Under the pieces are notes generated by a model that saw only the letters and a program-made list of their open reading frames with translations, ran no database searches and had not been told where the DNA came from. DNA of 64,000 bases from Leptospirales bacterium (GTDB taxonomy: Bacteria > Spirochaetota > Leptospiria > Leptospirales > Leptonemataceae): NCBI GenBank assembly GCA_019694655.1, contig JAIBBN010000004.1, forward strand, positions 272,348 through 336,347. Direction: 5' to 3'. Shown piece after piece: positions 28,655-37,142 of the stretch. Position numbers and translations under genes: made by a program. The stretch's first letter is position 1; each line of letters starts with the position of its first letter.

Positions 28655-28936
28655 ATGAATCGGAAATCCCTGGAACGAACCGCCACCAGCATAGCAGTAT
28701 TCTCTCTCGGATTGATGTCGCTCGGATCCGTACTGGCCATCGCTGATGGCATTTTCAAATTGGATATCTTGCCTGATACTATGGAGAGGTTTGCTTACCT
28801 ACTGCTGGGCGTACTCTTTGTGACCATCGTATCATCGGTCATGGTCAGCATTATGCTGAATGTAAGCATTATGGCTAGCGGCGTAGATCTGGCATCGAAA
28901 CACCTCCGTGGAGTTGGGAGCAATGAGCAACCTTGA
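28655..28936 (+). CDS. small two-helix membrane protein
   Basis: A 93-residue protein with two predicted membrane helices (about residues 12-30 and 46-70). ATG 28655 follows a consensus AAAGGAG ribosome-binding site at good spacing. It overlaps the next gene by 14 bases, so translation is coupled. I recognise no family. It is the first gene of a plus-strand cluster that continues with a membrane-anchored protein and two GHKL ATPases. Confidence 0.72.
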   Translation: MNRKSLERTATSIAVFSLGLMSLGSVLAIADGIFKLDILPDTMERFAYLLLGVLFVTIVSSVMVSIMLNVSIMASGVDLASKHLRGVGSNEQP

Positions 28937-29540
28937 TTTTGATGAGGATCGACTGCGCATCCCGTGGCGGGCTGGCGCAGTGTTGGCGGCAACCGTAATT
29001 GCAGTTCTTGCTATCGGCGTTGCTGTGGATCGTATTCGCCGCCATAACATCGAGATGCGGCAGACGAAGGCAATACTGGAGGAATTGAGTCGGCTGCCGC
29101 CGCTTCCAGTCTCAGCGCAACAATCAAGAGAACTATGCCAATCGAAGGCGTTGCTTGATCTTCTTGCCCGGCACGTAAGAAAAATCGAAGCCAGCATCGG
29201 CAATGCAAATGTTGCACTGCTTTGCCCGATGGGCGAAGCAAGTTATCGGCTGGCGGGATTGCAGCCGCTCGGCTCTCCCGCGGAGAGTTTCATTCTCAAG
29301 CTTAGCGCCGAGGAGGATCAGTACTTTCTGGACCTTGCAAATGAAGGGAACATCCAGTCAGCCTCGGGGTGGTTCGCTACTATTGGAGAAGAGAGCCTCT
29401 GGCCAAAGCTTCGACGGTGGAACAGAATTGGCTCAGAGAACCGGGTCTACTACGTTCCTCTTCGGCTGGCTGGATTGCAGCCGCCCTATGCCGTGCTGAT
29501 CGTCTATTGGATGGCTTACTCCGCGTTCGATACCGATTGA
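28923..29540 (+). CDS. membrane-anchored sensor-like protein
   Basis: A 205-residue protein with one N-terminal membrane helix (about residues 17-38). A helical linker and a C-terminal globular domain of roughly 120 residues follow, beginning near NANVALLCPMGEASY and ending with a strand-rich part (RVYYVPLRLAGLQPPYAVLIVYW). The layout resembles a single-pass sensor without an output domain. It precedes a soluble GHKL ATPase by about 85 bp. ATG 28923 was chosen over the TTG-type upstream start because it has GGGAG just upstream. No named family. Confidence 0.68.
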   Translation: MSNLDFDEDRLRIPWRAGAVLAATVIAVLAIGVAVDRIRRHNIEMRQTKAILEELSRLPPLPVSAQQSRELCQSKALLDLLARHVRKIEASIGNANVALLCPMGEASYRLAGLQPLGSPAESFILKLSAEEDQYFLDLANEGNIQSASGWFATIGEESLWPKLRRWNRIGSENRVYYVPLRLAGLQPPYAVLIVYWMAYSAFDTD

Positions 29541-29624
29541 CCAGCCGCATCGAGATTTCCGCGCTTCGGCCAAAAAATTGCGCAAGTCGAAGCGACGGTC
29601 CCTGTTGTAGAATTGGGAAAATCG

Positions 29625-30314
29625 ATGTCATTGTTTGGTCGAAGCATGCGCATGATCGAGCGCGATCTTGACTCTGGCCAGAGCATTGAGCTGCGCGCCT
29701 GCCTCTCTTCCCGGGCAAGCGTCCGTAAGCTGGAACGGGTGCTGACCCTGGTTCTGGGGCGCTATAGACGCCCTGAGCTTGAGACCTGTCTGCACTATTG
29801 TACGACGGAGCTGCTCAATAACGCCATTCGCGCCAATATGAAGCATATCTTCCTCCTGGACTACGACAATGATCTGTCGAAAGAGGGCGGATACAGAACA
29901 GCGCTTCGCGAATTCAAGGCCAGCCGAAGACGTGCTGATTGGCTGGCCTACTTTCGTCGCCGGGCCCGTCAGGAGGGTCTTTGCGTCCGCCTGACCATTC
30001 GCCATGAGGCGCACGGGCTGCGCATTTATGTGCGAAACAATGCCCCGCTTCTGGTTCGGGACGAGCAGCGCCTTCGCCAGAAGTTTGCGGCAGCCATGCG
30101 CGACAGCGATATCCTCGAATTCCACCGCTGTCACGGCGATGATCAAGAAGGCGAGGGCCTTGGCGTCGCACTCAATATTCAATTTCTGCGTTCCGAGAAC
30201 CTGGATCCCGCCCTGCTGCGTATTGGCCGCCACGGCGGAGAAACCGTGGCGCGTCTGGAGATTCCCTTACATCCGGACTTTGTCAGCGAGCGTTCGAGCC
30301 GGGTCGTTGCTTGA
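29625..30314 (+). CDS. divergent GHKL ATPase (paralog B)
   Basis: A 229-residue soluble ATPase-fold protein paralogous to those at 8351 and 30443. The N-box is ELLNNAIRAN, the middle motif is RLRQKFAAAM, and the G2 loop is QEGEGLGVAL. The G1 DxGxG is replaced by YVRNNAPL. No HisKA or receiver is present. ATG 29625 is preferred to TTG 29613. It follows a membrane-anchored protein, suggesting a split sensor and kinase. Whether it binds ATP cannot be told from the sequence. Confidence 0.75.
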   Translation: MSLFGRSMRMIERDLDSGQSIELRACLSSRASVRKLERVLTLVLGRYRRPELETCLHYCTTELLNNAIRANMKHIFLLDYDNDLSKEGGYRTALREFKASRRRADWLAYFRRRARQEGLCVRLTIRHEAHGLRIYVRNNAPLLVRDEQRLRQKFAAAMRDSDILEFHRCHGDDQEGEGLGVALNIQFLRSENLDPALLRIGRHGGETVARLEIPLHPDFVSERSSRVVA

Positions 30315-30406
30315 GCAATCGATTGCTGCACTCTGTGGGCTCCCGGCGTAGCGACCTTCAGCGGGCGCCGGTGTCGCTCCTGAGGGCTGAAAATGCTGGA
30401 CTTCCG

Positions 30407-30426
30407 TGGCGCCGGAGGCCATTTTT
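30407..30426 (+). terminator. weak terminator-like hairpin before paralog C
   Basis: TGGC and GCCA pair across a 7-base loop and are followed by TTTTT. The stem is only 4 bp, so the call is weak; it would separate transcription of GHKL paralogs B and C. Confidence 0.25.
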
Positions 30427-30442
30427 CAACCGGGCATAGGCG

Positions 30443-31180
30443 ATGGGCGCTCTCCAGGAAGATCTAAGTGTTGGCGACTTTGAATCTAAGTTTGCCGTAG
30501 TGCGCGACCGGGAATCGATCCTGGCGCAGGTCAATGCGGGCCGACCGCTTACCCTTTTGACCAGCGATTTGAGCGATGACTTAGAGCATCAGCTGGACTT
30601 TCTGGTGGCGGCGCTGCTCAAGCGCTATAGGCGGGAGGGCTTGCAGGCGGCGCTGTATACGGCCCTGAAGGAGATCGTCATCAACGCGACAAAGGCCAAC
30701 GCCAAGCTGGCCTGGTTTCGAGAGCAGGGCCTGGACATTCAGGACGAAGGACAATACCGTCTGGGTATCCAGCGGCTGGCAGGCCATTACGACGAGCGCT
30801 GGATTGTCCGCTACGGCGAACTGGCGCGAAAAATGGACCTGCAGGTGCAGATCCAGGTGCATCATTGCGCCGACGGCTTACGCGTGGAAGTCAGCAACGC
30901 CCCGCTCAGTCGCTTCGAGGAACGGCGGGTCCGTGAGAAGTTCCGCGAGGGAATGCGCTACGAGGACCTCGTTTCCTTTTATATGGCCAATGCCGATCAG
31001 CAGGAAGGCGAGGGCATCGGCCTGGCGCTGATCGTCCTGTTGCTCAAGGCGGAGGGCGTAAATCCCCATCTCTTCCGGGTGGGGGTCAACGGCGGCGCCA
31101 CCGTCGCTCGACTGGAAATTCCTCTGTCGCCGGCATTTGAGAGCGTGCGCGGGCGCAACCCCGCAGGCCACGCCGCCTGA
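30443..31180 (+). CDS. divergent GHKL ATPase (paralog C)
   Basis: A 245-residue soluble protein with the same altered GHKL pattern as paralogs A and B. The N-box is KEIVINATKAN, the middle motif is RVREKFREGM, and the G2 loop is QEGEGIGLAL; the G1 position reads VSNAPLS instead of DxGxG. Its C-terminal strands (GGATVARLEIPLSP) closely match paralog B. It lies 128 bp downstream of B and is followed by an M19 dipeptidase lipoprotein. Confidence 0.75.
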   Translation: MGALQEDLSVGDFESKFAVVRDRESILAQVNAGRPLTLLTSDLSDDLEHQLDFLVAALLKRYRREGLQAALYTALKEIVINATKANAKLAWFREQGLDIQDEGQYRLGIQRLAGHYDERWIVRYGELARKMDLQVQIQVHHCADGLRVEVSNAPLSRFEERRVREKFREGMRYEDLVSFYMANADQQEGEGIGLALIVLLLKAEGVNPHLFRVGVNGGATVARLEIPLSPAFESVRGRNPAGHAA

Positions 31181-31193
31181 AGAGGCCCCGCGA

Positions 31194-32348
31194 ATGCGGA
31201 AACAGGCGTCTGAACGCTGCTTGATGCGCTTCGGAAGCGGCCTGTGGATCGCGTCTTCAGTCGCAGTGGCAGTGATCGGCTGCGGCTTCAGCAGCTCAGA
31301 TCCGGAAGCCATAGTTGATCGATTGCGACAGACGGCGCTGGTCGATCTGCACAACGATCGATCTTTCTTTCTTACTGCTCGCGAGGTTCCCTGGAGTTCT
31401 TGCCAGAATACCAGTCTTTGTGCGGCCACTCTGAGGCAGGGGCAGTATTTTTTCGCCGTTTTCAGACCGCCGGGGCCTCTGCGGCCGGGCGCTCCCTGGC
31501 ATCTTGGACGACAAGCAGTGCAGCGTTTGAATTCGGAATCTAACTTTTCGTACGTGGAGCGGGCGGCGGCCGATTTACAGCAGATTCCATTGTTTCCGGT
31601 AAGCTCTCGTCTCCAGGAGCTAGGAGGCGCGCAGAATCGGGCCTTTCTTGCGCTGGAGGGCGCCTTCTTGCTGGATTCGCGCATTGAATCGATTGGAACG
31701 TCGAAGCCTGGCCAATTGAGCAGGATGCTTGATCGGCTAAAGGCGCTTCAATTCAGTATGGTTGGCCTCACCTGGAGCAACCTGAATGGTTTTGCGGGCG
31801 TCGCCGGAGATCCGGGCGGGCTTACCGAGGAGGGAAAGTGGCTGGTGCGAGCTTTGATCCAGCGCGGATTCATTGTCGATCTGAGTCACGCCTCGGACCA
31901 AACTGTTCGGGATGTCTATCAGCTGACGCGTGGTCAGTATCCGCTGATCTTCTCGCATTCGTCAGCGCGGGCAATTTGTTCCCATCCGCGCAACCTGAGT
32001 GACGAATTGATACGCCTTGTCGCCACAAGTGGCGGCCTGATTGGAGTGAATTTCCACGCCGACTATGTCCGTTGCAGCGCCAGAGCCGAGCGACGCGACG
32101 TTCTGGAGCATCTAGAACACATTCGACAGGTGGGAAACGCCTCGATTGTTGCGCTGGGCGGCGATCTGGATGGTTTGATTCGCGTTCCGCGCGGTCTGGA
32201 ACGTCCCGATGACTCACGCGAACTTGCAATCGAACTGATTGGCAGGGGTTGGACCGAAACCGAAGCGCTTGGTTTGCTCCACGCAAACGCACTGAGAGCC
32301 CTGACGCGCGCACAAAGTGCAAATCCCTTCGCGGTAGAAGTGCAATGA
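31194..32348 (+). CDS. membrane dipeptidase (M19) lipoprotein
   Basis: A 384-residue exported dipeptidase of the renal dipeptidase family, a binuclear zinc enzyme. The signal ends in the lipobox AVIGC. The first metal motif is DLHND (His53, Asp55). GLTWSNLNGFAG, VDLSHASD and PLIFSHSSARAI follow the family order, ending with GGDLDGL. It would clip dipeptides at the cell envelope. The upstream in-frame extension to 31137 overlaps paralog C and lacks a signal. MRFGSGLW at 31224 is an alternative start. Confidence 0.88.
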   Translation: MRKQASERCLMRFGSGLWIASSVAVAVIGCGFSSSDPEAIVDRLRQTALVDLHNDRSFFLTAREVPWSSCQNTSLCAATLRQGQYFFAVFRPPGPLRPGAPWHLGRQAVQRLNSESNFSYVERAAADLQQIPLFPVSSRLQELGGAQNRAFLALEGAFLLDSRIESIGTSKPGQLSRMLDRLKALQFSMVGLTWSNLNGFAGVAGDPGGLTEEGKWLVRALIQRGFIVDLSHASDQTVRDVYQLTRGQYPLIFSHSSARAICSHPRNLSDELIRLVATSGGLIGVNFHADYVRCSARAERRDVLEHLEHIRQVGNASIVALGGDLDGLIRVPRGLERPDDSRELAIELIGRGWTETEALGLLHANALRALTRAQSANPFAVEVQ

Positions 32349-32627
32349 GTGCATGGCAGGCGCCAGAATTCGAGCGGATGGTACACGAAGCTCTCACTGC
32401 AAAGGCAGCTCGATTCATTTTGACCGCGATTGACAGGGCCTGAAAAAAAAGTACAAATTTTTCTTGTAAAAAAAAAGGGCAGTTAGGAACATTATGTCTA
32501 GTTGCCGCTTCGCTGATAGCCTATGCGAGGAAATCAGCGCAGCGACAATGTTCCAGCTCTTCGGAGCCGGAAATTAAGGACTCTGCTGCTCCTTCTGGAC
32601 CGGCAGGGTCCGCTAAAGGTGTAAAGG
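32349..32627. other. AT-rich leader before the H1-like gene
   Basis: This 279-bp gap holds an unusual A/T tract (32441-32477) in a GC-rich window. It includes the inverted repeat TACAA / TTGTA (32451-32468) flanked by A-runs. Further down, a short hairpin GGACC / GGTCC (32597-32611) stands just before the AAAGG ribosome-binding site (32615-32619). I infer a promoter with an UP-like element here but cannot fix a -10/-35 pair. Confidence 0.4.
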
Positions 32628-32807
32628 ATGGCTAAGAAAAAAGCTAAGAAAAAGGCCACTAAGAAGAAGGCCAAAAAGAAAGCCTCGAAAAAAAAGGCTA
32701 AGAAAAAAGCCAAAAAAAAGGCCAAAAAGAAAGCGAAGAAAAAAGCGACCAGAAAAAAAGCCGCCAGACCTAAGGCTGAAACCAGCCTGCCGGGTTTCTC
32801 TCTGTAA
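32628..32807 (+). CDS. histone-H1-like Lys/Ala-rich protein
   Basis: A 59-residue protein made of KKA(K)-type repeats (MAKKKAKKKATKKKAKKK and onward), ending in a short non-repetitive tail, ETSLPGFSL. It resembles the Lys-rich, H1-like nucleoid or RNA-binding proteins found in several bacterial groups. AAAGG at 32615-32619 is well placed. The very A-rich codons (aaa and aag) stand out in a GC-rich genome but follow from the Lys content. A hairpin overlaps its stop codon. A DNA-binding or RNA-binding role is inferred from composition. Confidence 0.75.
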   Translation: MAKKKAKKKATKKKAKKKASKKKAKKKAKKKAKKKAKKKATRKKAARPKAETSLPGFSL

Positions 32808-32819
32808 CCCGCAGACTGG
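32782..32819 (+). terminator. hairpin at the 3' end of the H1-like gene
   Basis: CCAGCCTGCCGGGTT pairs almost fully with AACCCGCAGACTGG across an 11-base loop that includes part of the stop codon. The stem is long and GC-rich, but no T-run follows, so it may act as an mRNA 3' stabiliser or a factor-dependent terminator. Confidence 0.5.
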
Positions 32820-32892
32820 CGGAATAGTGTTGAAGGGGCGTTGTTCTGGCGGCTTTGGCTTCCAGCGACGCCCTTTATTTATTGCTCTCGCT

Positions 32893-33897
32893 ATGCAACT
32901 GCCGCGTGCTTTGAGCCGGCTGCCTCTGTTGCCGGCGCTTTGTTGCCTTGCCCTCTGCTCCCGCGCGGGCGCCCTCGATCAACTAGATGCCGATCCCTTT
33001 AGGGTAGATCTGGCCGGCTATCATCAGTCCGGGCGAGGCTTCGCCTCAGCTTCCTGGATGGCCCTCACTGATTCAGGCGAGCAGAGACTGCGCGTTTTTC
33101 TCTATGAGCAAAGTCGGGGACGATCCGGAAATACCTGGCAGGCTGAAGAGCGTTGGTTGATCAGCGGCCCCGACGGAGCGATGGCTGCTGGAGGCGCGCT
33201 GCTAGAAAATGAGGAACGCCGCCTTGAGCGCGCCCTGAGCGAGGGAAGATTTCGCTGCAACGGCGATTTGTTCCGTGGCGGCCGACTGTTTGATGCAGAG
33301 GAGCATATCGACCTGCGCTTTGGCCCGCTTGCCGAGGCCAGTGCCATCGAAGCTGGGCTTGCCTGGCGCAAACTTGGCGCTGGCGTTGCGCAGATGGCAT
33401 CGCCGGGCATACAGGGGCCAGTTCAGCTGGTGGCCGAGGAGCTATTCATTCCCATCGCCAATCCCTTCGCGGCGGGGGCCAACGACCTGTTTCTACAATC
33501 GGAAACTCTGGTCTTGCTTCTGCCCGGCGACCTGATGCTTTTGTATGAGGGGCCGCCAGCGGGCATCATGAAACGCCTCTATTCTTCGTCTTCCGCCAGG
33601 CTGCTTTCTTCCTCCGGTCAGTTGAGTCCGGCAACCTTCCAGTGGGAAGCGTCGTCAGCAGCGGATGCTACGCTGGCGCCGGCGGGTGTCGCTGCAGTAG
33701 CGGAGTGGCTCAGCGCTGTGCTGACCAGCGGCGATTCGCGCTGCCAGCTGGCCTTGCGTCGAACGCGTCTTGTCGACTTCTACTCTCTTTCACGGGGTTC
33801 GAGCAGTATTGCTTTGCTCGACGGTCAGGCCTACTGCCAGTCGAATCGCTTTGCAGTGCGGGGTCTGCTCAGACGCTGGCCGGCGGAGGCGCCATGA
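32893..33897 (+). CDS. secreted protein of unknown function
   Basis: A 334-residue protein with a signal peptide (LPLLPALCCLALCSRAGA, cleavage after AGA). The mature part alternates strands and short helices, with no domain I recognise. ATG 32893 was chosen over GTG 32827 because it places the signal at the N-terminus. The stop overlaps the following YqiA-like gene (ATGA). Likely periplasmic or surface-located. Confidence 0.68.
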   Translation: MQLPRALSRLPLLPALCCLALCSRAGALDQLDADPFRVDLAGYHQSGRGFASASWMALTDSGEQRLRVFLYEQSRGRSGNTWQAEERWLISGPDGAMAAGGALLENEERRLERALSEGRFRCNGDLFRGGRLFDAEEHIDLRFGPLAEASAIEAGLAWRKLGAGVAQMASPGIQGPVQLVAEELFIPIANPFAAGANDLFLQSETLVLLLPGDLMLLYEGPPAGIMKRLYSSSSARLLSSSGQLSPATFQWEASSAADATLAPAGVAAVAEWLSAVLTSGDSRCQLALRRTRLVDFYSLSRGSSSIALLDGQAYCQSNRFAVRGLLRRWPAEAP

Positions 33898-34526
33898 ACT
33901 GTATCTATTTGCACGGTTTTTGTTCCAGTCCGGATTCAGCAAAGGGCCGCTTTTTTCGGCAGCGCTTTGAGGAGATGGGCGCCGTGCTTGCCGTTCCAGA
34001 CCTCAATGAGGGCGGCTTTGAGGGACTCACTATCAGCAGAATGCTACAGCAGGTGGAGCGCACCGCCGAGCGCTTCTCCGGAGAACTTACGCTCTTTGGC
34101 TCCTCCCTGGGAGGCTATGTTGCAGTCCTTTATGCTCTGCAGGCGCGCCGGGTGACGAGATTGGTGCTGCTTGCGCCGGCCATGGACTTTATTCAACGCG
34201 AGCGGCAGCGTCAACCGCCGGAATACTTCGAGGAATGGCGCGCCAGGGGCCAGCGAAACTTCTTCCACCACGGTCTGGAACGGGATGCGGCTCTGGCTTA
34301 CACTTTTGTTGAAGACGCTGAACGATACACAAGCGTCAATCTGGGCGCTGACATACCGGCCCTGGTCGTCCAGGGCTTGCATGACGACGTGGTGCCCATG
34401 GCCACGGCTCTGGACTATATGAAAAAAAACCGCGAAGCGCAGTTGCTGGCCTTGCATTCCGATCACCAATTGCGCGAGTGCACTGACTCCATCTGGCGTC
34501 ATGTACGCGCCTTTCTGGGAGATTGA
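33894..34526 (+). CDS. YqiA-like alpha/beta-hydrolase
   Basis: A 210-residue cytoplasmic hydrolase. The start YLHGFCSSPDSAKGR and the nucleophile elbow GSSLGGY are hallmarks of the YqiA/UPF0227 esterases. The catalytic Asp lies in VQGLHDDVVP, and the His in LHSDHQLRE. The open frame begins much earlier, but ATG 33894 overlaps the upstream stop and gives the family N-terminus. The substrate is unknown; E. coli YqiA hydrolyses short acyl esters. Confidence 0.85.
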   Translation: MNCIYLHGFCSSPDSAKGRFFRQRFEEMGAVLAVPDLNEGGFEGLTISRMLQQVERTAERFSGELTLFGSSLGGYVAVLYALQARRVTRLVLLAPAMDFIQRERQRQPPEYFEEWRARGQRNFFHHGLERDAALAYTFVEDAERYTSVNLGADIPALVVQGLHDDVVPMATALDYMKKNREAQLLALHSDHQLRECTDSIWRHVRAFLGD

Positions 34527-34529
34527 TCA

Positions 34530-34871
34530 TTGGACCAGGAGCAGCCGCCGCTTGATCTAAATCGCCGCCGGCTAGCGCGGGAGCTGGAAGGCGAGCTGGG
34601 CGGGCTCTTTGGCATAGAGGCCCGCGATATTGAAGCCGCCATTGAACGACTCTGGCAGGCCATCGACTCCGGGGAATTTCAGCAACGCTATGCTACTGCG
34701 CGGATCCCGCCCTGGATGCAGCGGACGATTGTGGCCCTCGATAGCGTTTACGCAATGGCAGAACAGGCAGCGACCGACGGCGAGGTGGAACTGCTGGAGC
34801 AGATTCGACAGGTCGTGGCCAGCTATCAGCAGCGTCTGGGGCGATTGACAGCGGGACAGGCTCCGGAGTAG
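34530..34871 (+). CDS. small helical protein of unknown function
   Basis: A 113-residue acidic, helical protein. The start is TTG at 34530, supported by GGGAG at 34517-34521 and 8-base spacing. It follows the YqiA-like gene by 3 bp, so the two are likely co-translated. No motif is recognised. Confidence 0.6.
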   Translation: MDQEQPPLDLNRRRLARELEGELGGLFGIEARDIEAAIERLWQAIDSGEFQQRYATARIPPWMQRTIVALDSVYAMAEQAATDGEVELLEQIRQVVASYQQRLGRLTAGQAPE

Positions 34872-34974
34872 CAGTCGAAGGCCGAAGCGGATAGCGGCAA
34901 TCGCAGCAAGATTTCCTGTTTTTTAGTAGCGTCAGCTCGCTCCTGCAATCAGGCTGATACCGTCGGAGTGCTTT

Positions 34975-35166
34975 ATGCCATATATGGCCGTTGGTTCGCG
35001 ACAGATTCTTTTCTCGGATTCGCCGGCGCCTGCCGCTCCGCGCGATGACGCGCGCGAAATCAACAATCTTTCCGATAATACGGCGGCCGAGGCGCGCACG
35101 CCCGCCGCGCAGCCGGCATCCACGCTGCCAGATGAGCCTGGCTCTCGATTTGAAGCGCAGGCATGA
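34975..35166 (+). CDS. 63-residue leader protein coupled to the next gene
   Basis: A 63-residue acidic protein (MPYMAVGSRQILFSD, then a disordered Pro/Ala tail). GGAG at 34965-34968 and an ATGA overlap with the next gene argue for real translation, at least as a coupling peptide. I recognise no function; the tail is low complexity. Confidence 0.5.
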   Translation: MPYMAVGSRQILFSDSPAPAAPRDDAREINNLSDNTAAEARTPAAQPASTLPDEPGSRFEAQA

Positions 35167-36194
35167 GCGAGGATCAGCTGCGCGAGCACTTGCGGCCGGT
35201 CTCCGTACTTGATGCCGGCGGCGACCTCTTGCAAGACGCCTGCGGCTACAGCCGTGGAATGCAGCACCGGGTCCCAGACCTGGCCGTATCCTTTCGCCGT
35301 CGCCAGGGCATTCGCCGCTGGACCTTTTTTCAGGAGTCGCAGATCGCGTGGCTTGGCGTTCAATTTACGGGATGGCTGGCGCGCGCCGAATGGGGATTGT
35401 GCGACCTTGCTTCAGGCGAGCGGCAGGAGCAGGCTCGCGTCTTCCCGCTGGAACGCGGCCTGGAGACGGCAATCGACCCGGAAGGCGGCGTCGCGTTGCA
35501 TCATTCCGATCTGGGCCTTTCCTTTCACCGCGAGGGCGGCTTTTACCGCTTGCGTAGCGATCTGCCGCTGCGCGCCGCCCAGCGCATGCGCGTCGACCTG
35601 ACGGTCCGGCCTGAGGCGGAACTACGCGGCGACTATGTGGCCAGGCTTACAGACAATCGCTTTATCTGGCAATATCTGCGACCGGCATTCCCGGTGCAGG
35701 GCCAGTGCATCAGCGGCAAACGAAACTGGTTGCTCACCGCCCAACAGGCGCGCGCCGTCGAAGAATCCTACGTGGCCCGACTGCCGCGGGCGTCGAGGCT
35801 GTTCAGCTTTAGCGCCCTGTCAGCGCAGGCGCAGCAGCCATCCTACTTTGGTCACTGGCTACGTCTGCCAGACGGAACAGTCCAATGCTGTTGCTGGATG
35901 AAGCACAACAAGAAGCTGGCGTATCTTTCCGATGAGCTGGTCTGGAACATTCAGTGGGATAATCTGTTGCTTCCCTGGGAGCTAGAAATCCGCGGCAGGG
36001 AAAGGGTCATGCTTCAGTTTCAACCGCTGTCGGCCGGCAAACGCAATCCGGGCCAGCACTGGTTCTTTACTGATCAGTTGCGCAGCTTTGGCAATTTTGA
36101 GGTTCGAATAGGGACCGGGGCGCGCCCGCGTCGCATGCAATTGCGAGGTTGGGCGGATCTCTACGATTCGCCGTCTCTATATCGACCGGGCTGA
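35163..36194 (+). CDS. DUF2804-like protein
   Basis: A 343-residue soluble protein. The pattern RRWTFFQESQIAWLG, RLRSDLPLRA and a C-terminal WADLYDSPS recalls DUF2804 proteins, which may be related to lipocalin or tocopherol-cyclase-like folds. I cannot confirm this without a profile search. The gene overlaps the 63-residue leader by ATGA and ends 2 bp from the convergent DUF2797 gene. Function unknown. Confidence 0.5.
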   Translation: MSEDQLREHLRPVSVLDAGGDLLQDACGYSRGMQHRVPDLAVSFRRRQGIRRWTFFQESQIAWLGVQFTGWLARAEWGLCDLASGERQEQARVFPLERGLETAIDPEGGVALHHSDLGLSFHREGGFYRLRSDLPLRAAQRMRVDLTVRPEAELRGDYVARLTDNRFIWQYLRPAFPVQGQCISGKRNWLLTAQQARAVEESYVARLPRASRLFSFSALSAQAQQPSYFGHWLRLPDGTVQCCCWMKHNKKLAYLSDELVWNIQWDNLLLPWELEIRGRERVMLQFQPLSAGKRNPGQHWFFTDQLRSFGNFEVRIGTGARPRRMQLRGWADLYDSPSLYRPG

Positions 36195-36196
36195 GC

Positions 36197-37003
36197 TCAA
36201 TCCAGGGTCAGTTCGACGACGTAGCCGCCGTGACGCCGCATGTTGAATACATCGCCATTCTCCAGGACCAGATACTGACCACGAATCCCGGCCAGGCGAC
36301 CGCAAAATTCCTGTTCTTTATCGAAGGTAATCGCCCGCGGCTTCGCTGGCGAGGAAGCCATGGGATAGCGTAGCCTGAGCGGAGCGATGCCGTCCTCGCT
36401 GATCAAGTAGCGCTCGAATTCGGCGGGGCAGAGCTGCACGGCGCGACGGCGTTCGCTGAGTAGCAGCTCTTCGTTGGCCTCCACGCCGCGCAGCATCTTT
36501 CGCCAATCGGTGCGATCGGCAAAATCTGCCATCAAAGCGCTCTCCAGACTACCCGCCAGGAAGCGATTCGGCATCTGCGCAAGTGGAACGGCAAGGGATG
36601 CGCCTTGATCGATCCAGCGCGTATGCGCCTGGCTGGCTCGCGTTACTCCCACTTTGATTCCGCTGGACTGGGCCAGATAAACGATGTGGTCAACCAGGCA
36701 ACGATTCCTGGCCCATTCTTCATTCCGAAATTGACCGAGGTGCGCTCGACAGGCGTCCGGGCGCAGACTGCAGGGCTCGCATTCTGGAACCGTCTGGAAG
36801 CACCGAAAACAATAGCCTTGCTGGTACGATTTGTTGGTCATTTTCCCGCAGGCCAGGCATTCGATGCGACCGCTGAATCGCAGCGCGATTTCACGACCGC
36901 AAGGCGAATCGATCGGCGTAAGCTGATCTCCAACATGAAGCGAGTAACGAACGGGATCGGCTTCAAAGCTCTGCATTTTGCGTATCTGACCTTGAAGCTG
37001 CAC
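36197..37003 (-). CDS. DUF2797 family protein
   Basis: A 268-residue protein of the DUF2797 family. The Cys-rich block ECLACGKMTNKSYQQGYCFR is followed by CSLRPDACRAH, with a pattern like a zinc-binding module. The segment VYLAQSSGIKVGVTRASQAH is highly conserved in this family, and RWIDQGA closes the motif. I start at GTG 37003 because the family N-terminus is QLQGQIRKM; the longer frame to 37144 adds a non-family part and overlaps the divergent STAS gene. The molecular role is unknown. Confidence 0.75.
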   Translation of the reverse strand: MQLQGQIRKMQSFEADPVRYSLHVGDQLTPIDSPCGREIALRFSGRIECLACGKMTNKSYQQGYCFRCFQTVPECEPCSLRPDACRAHLGQFRNEEWARNRCLVDHIVYLAQSSGIKVGVTRASQAHTRWIDQGASLAVPLAQMPNRFLAGSLESALMADFADRTDWRKMLRGVEANEELLLSERRRAVQLCPAEFERYLISEDGIAPLRLRYPMASSPAKPRAITFDKEQEFCGRLAGIRGQYLVLENGDVFNMRRHGGYVVELTLD

Positions 37004-37142
37004 GGACTCATTCTCTTTGCGGCGGAGTCGCCGTCGAGCGGACAATGCGCCAGCGCAGCACAAAAAAGAGATTGCCCGAGGACGATCTTGGCCAAACTGT
37101 GCGGCCGTCGGCGGCGCCTTCCGCAAGTCGGCGCTACATCTC
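37004..37142. promoter_or_regulatory. divergent promoter region (DUF2797 / STAS)
   Basis: The 139 bp between two divergent starts must carry promoters for both genes. I cannot point to confident -10 or -35 boxes, and the open frame of the minus-strand gene crosses the whole stretch, so the true DUF2797 start may lie upstream of 37003. Confidence 0.3.

Noticed and set aside
32494-32577. 27-codon ORF with TTAGGAACATT before its ATG in the H1-like leader
   Set aside because: The start context is weak and the peptide has no match; it may be a leader peptide but cannot be supported.
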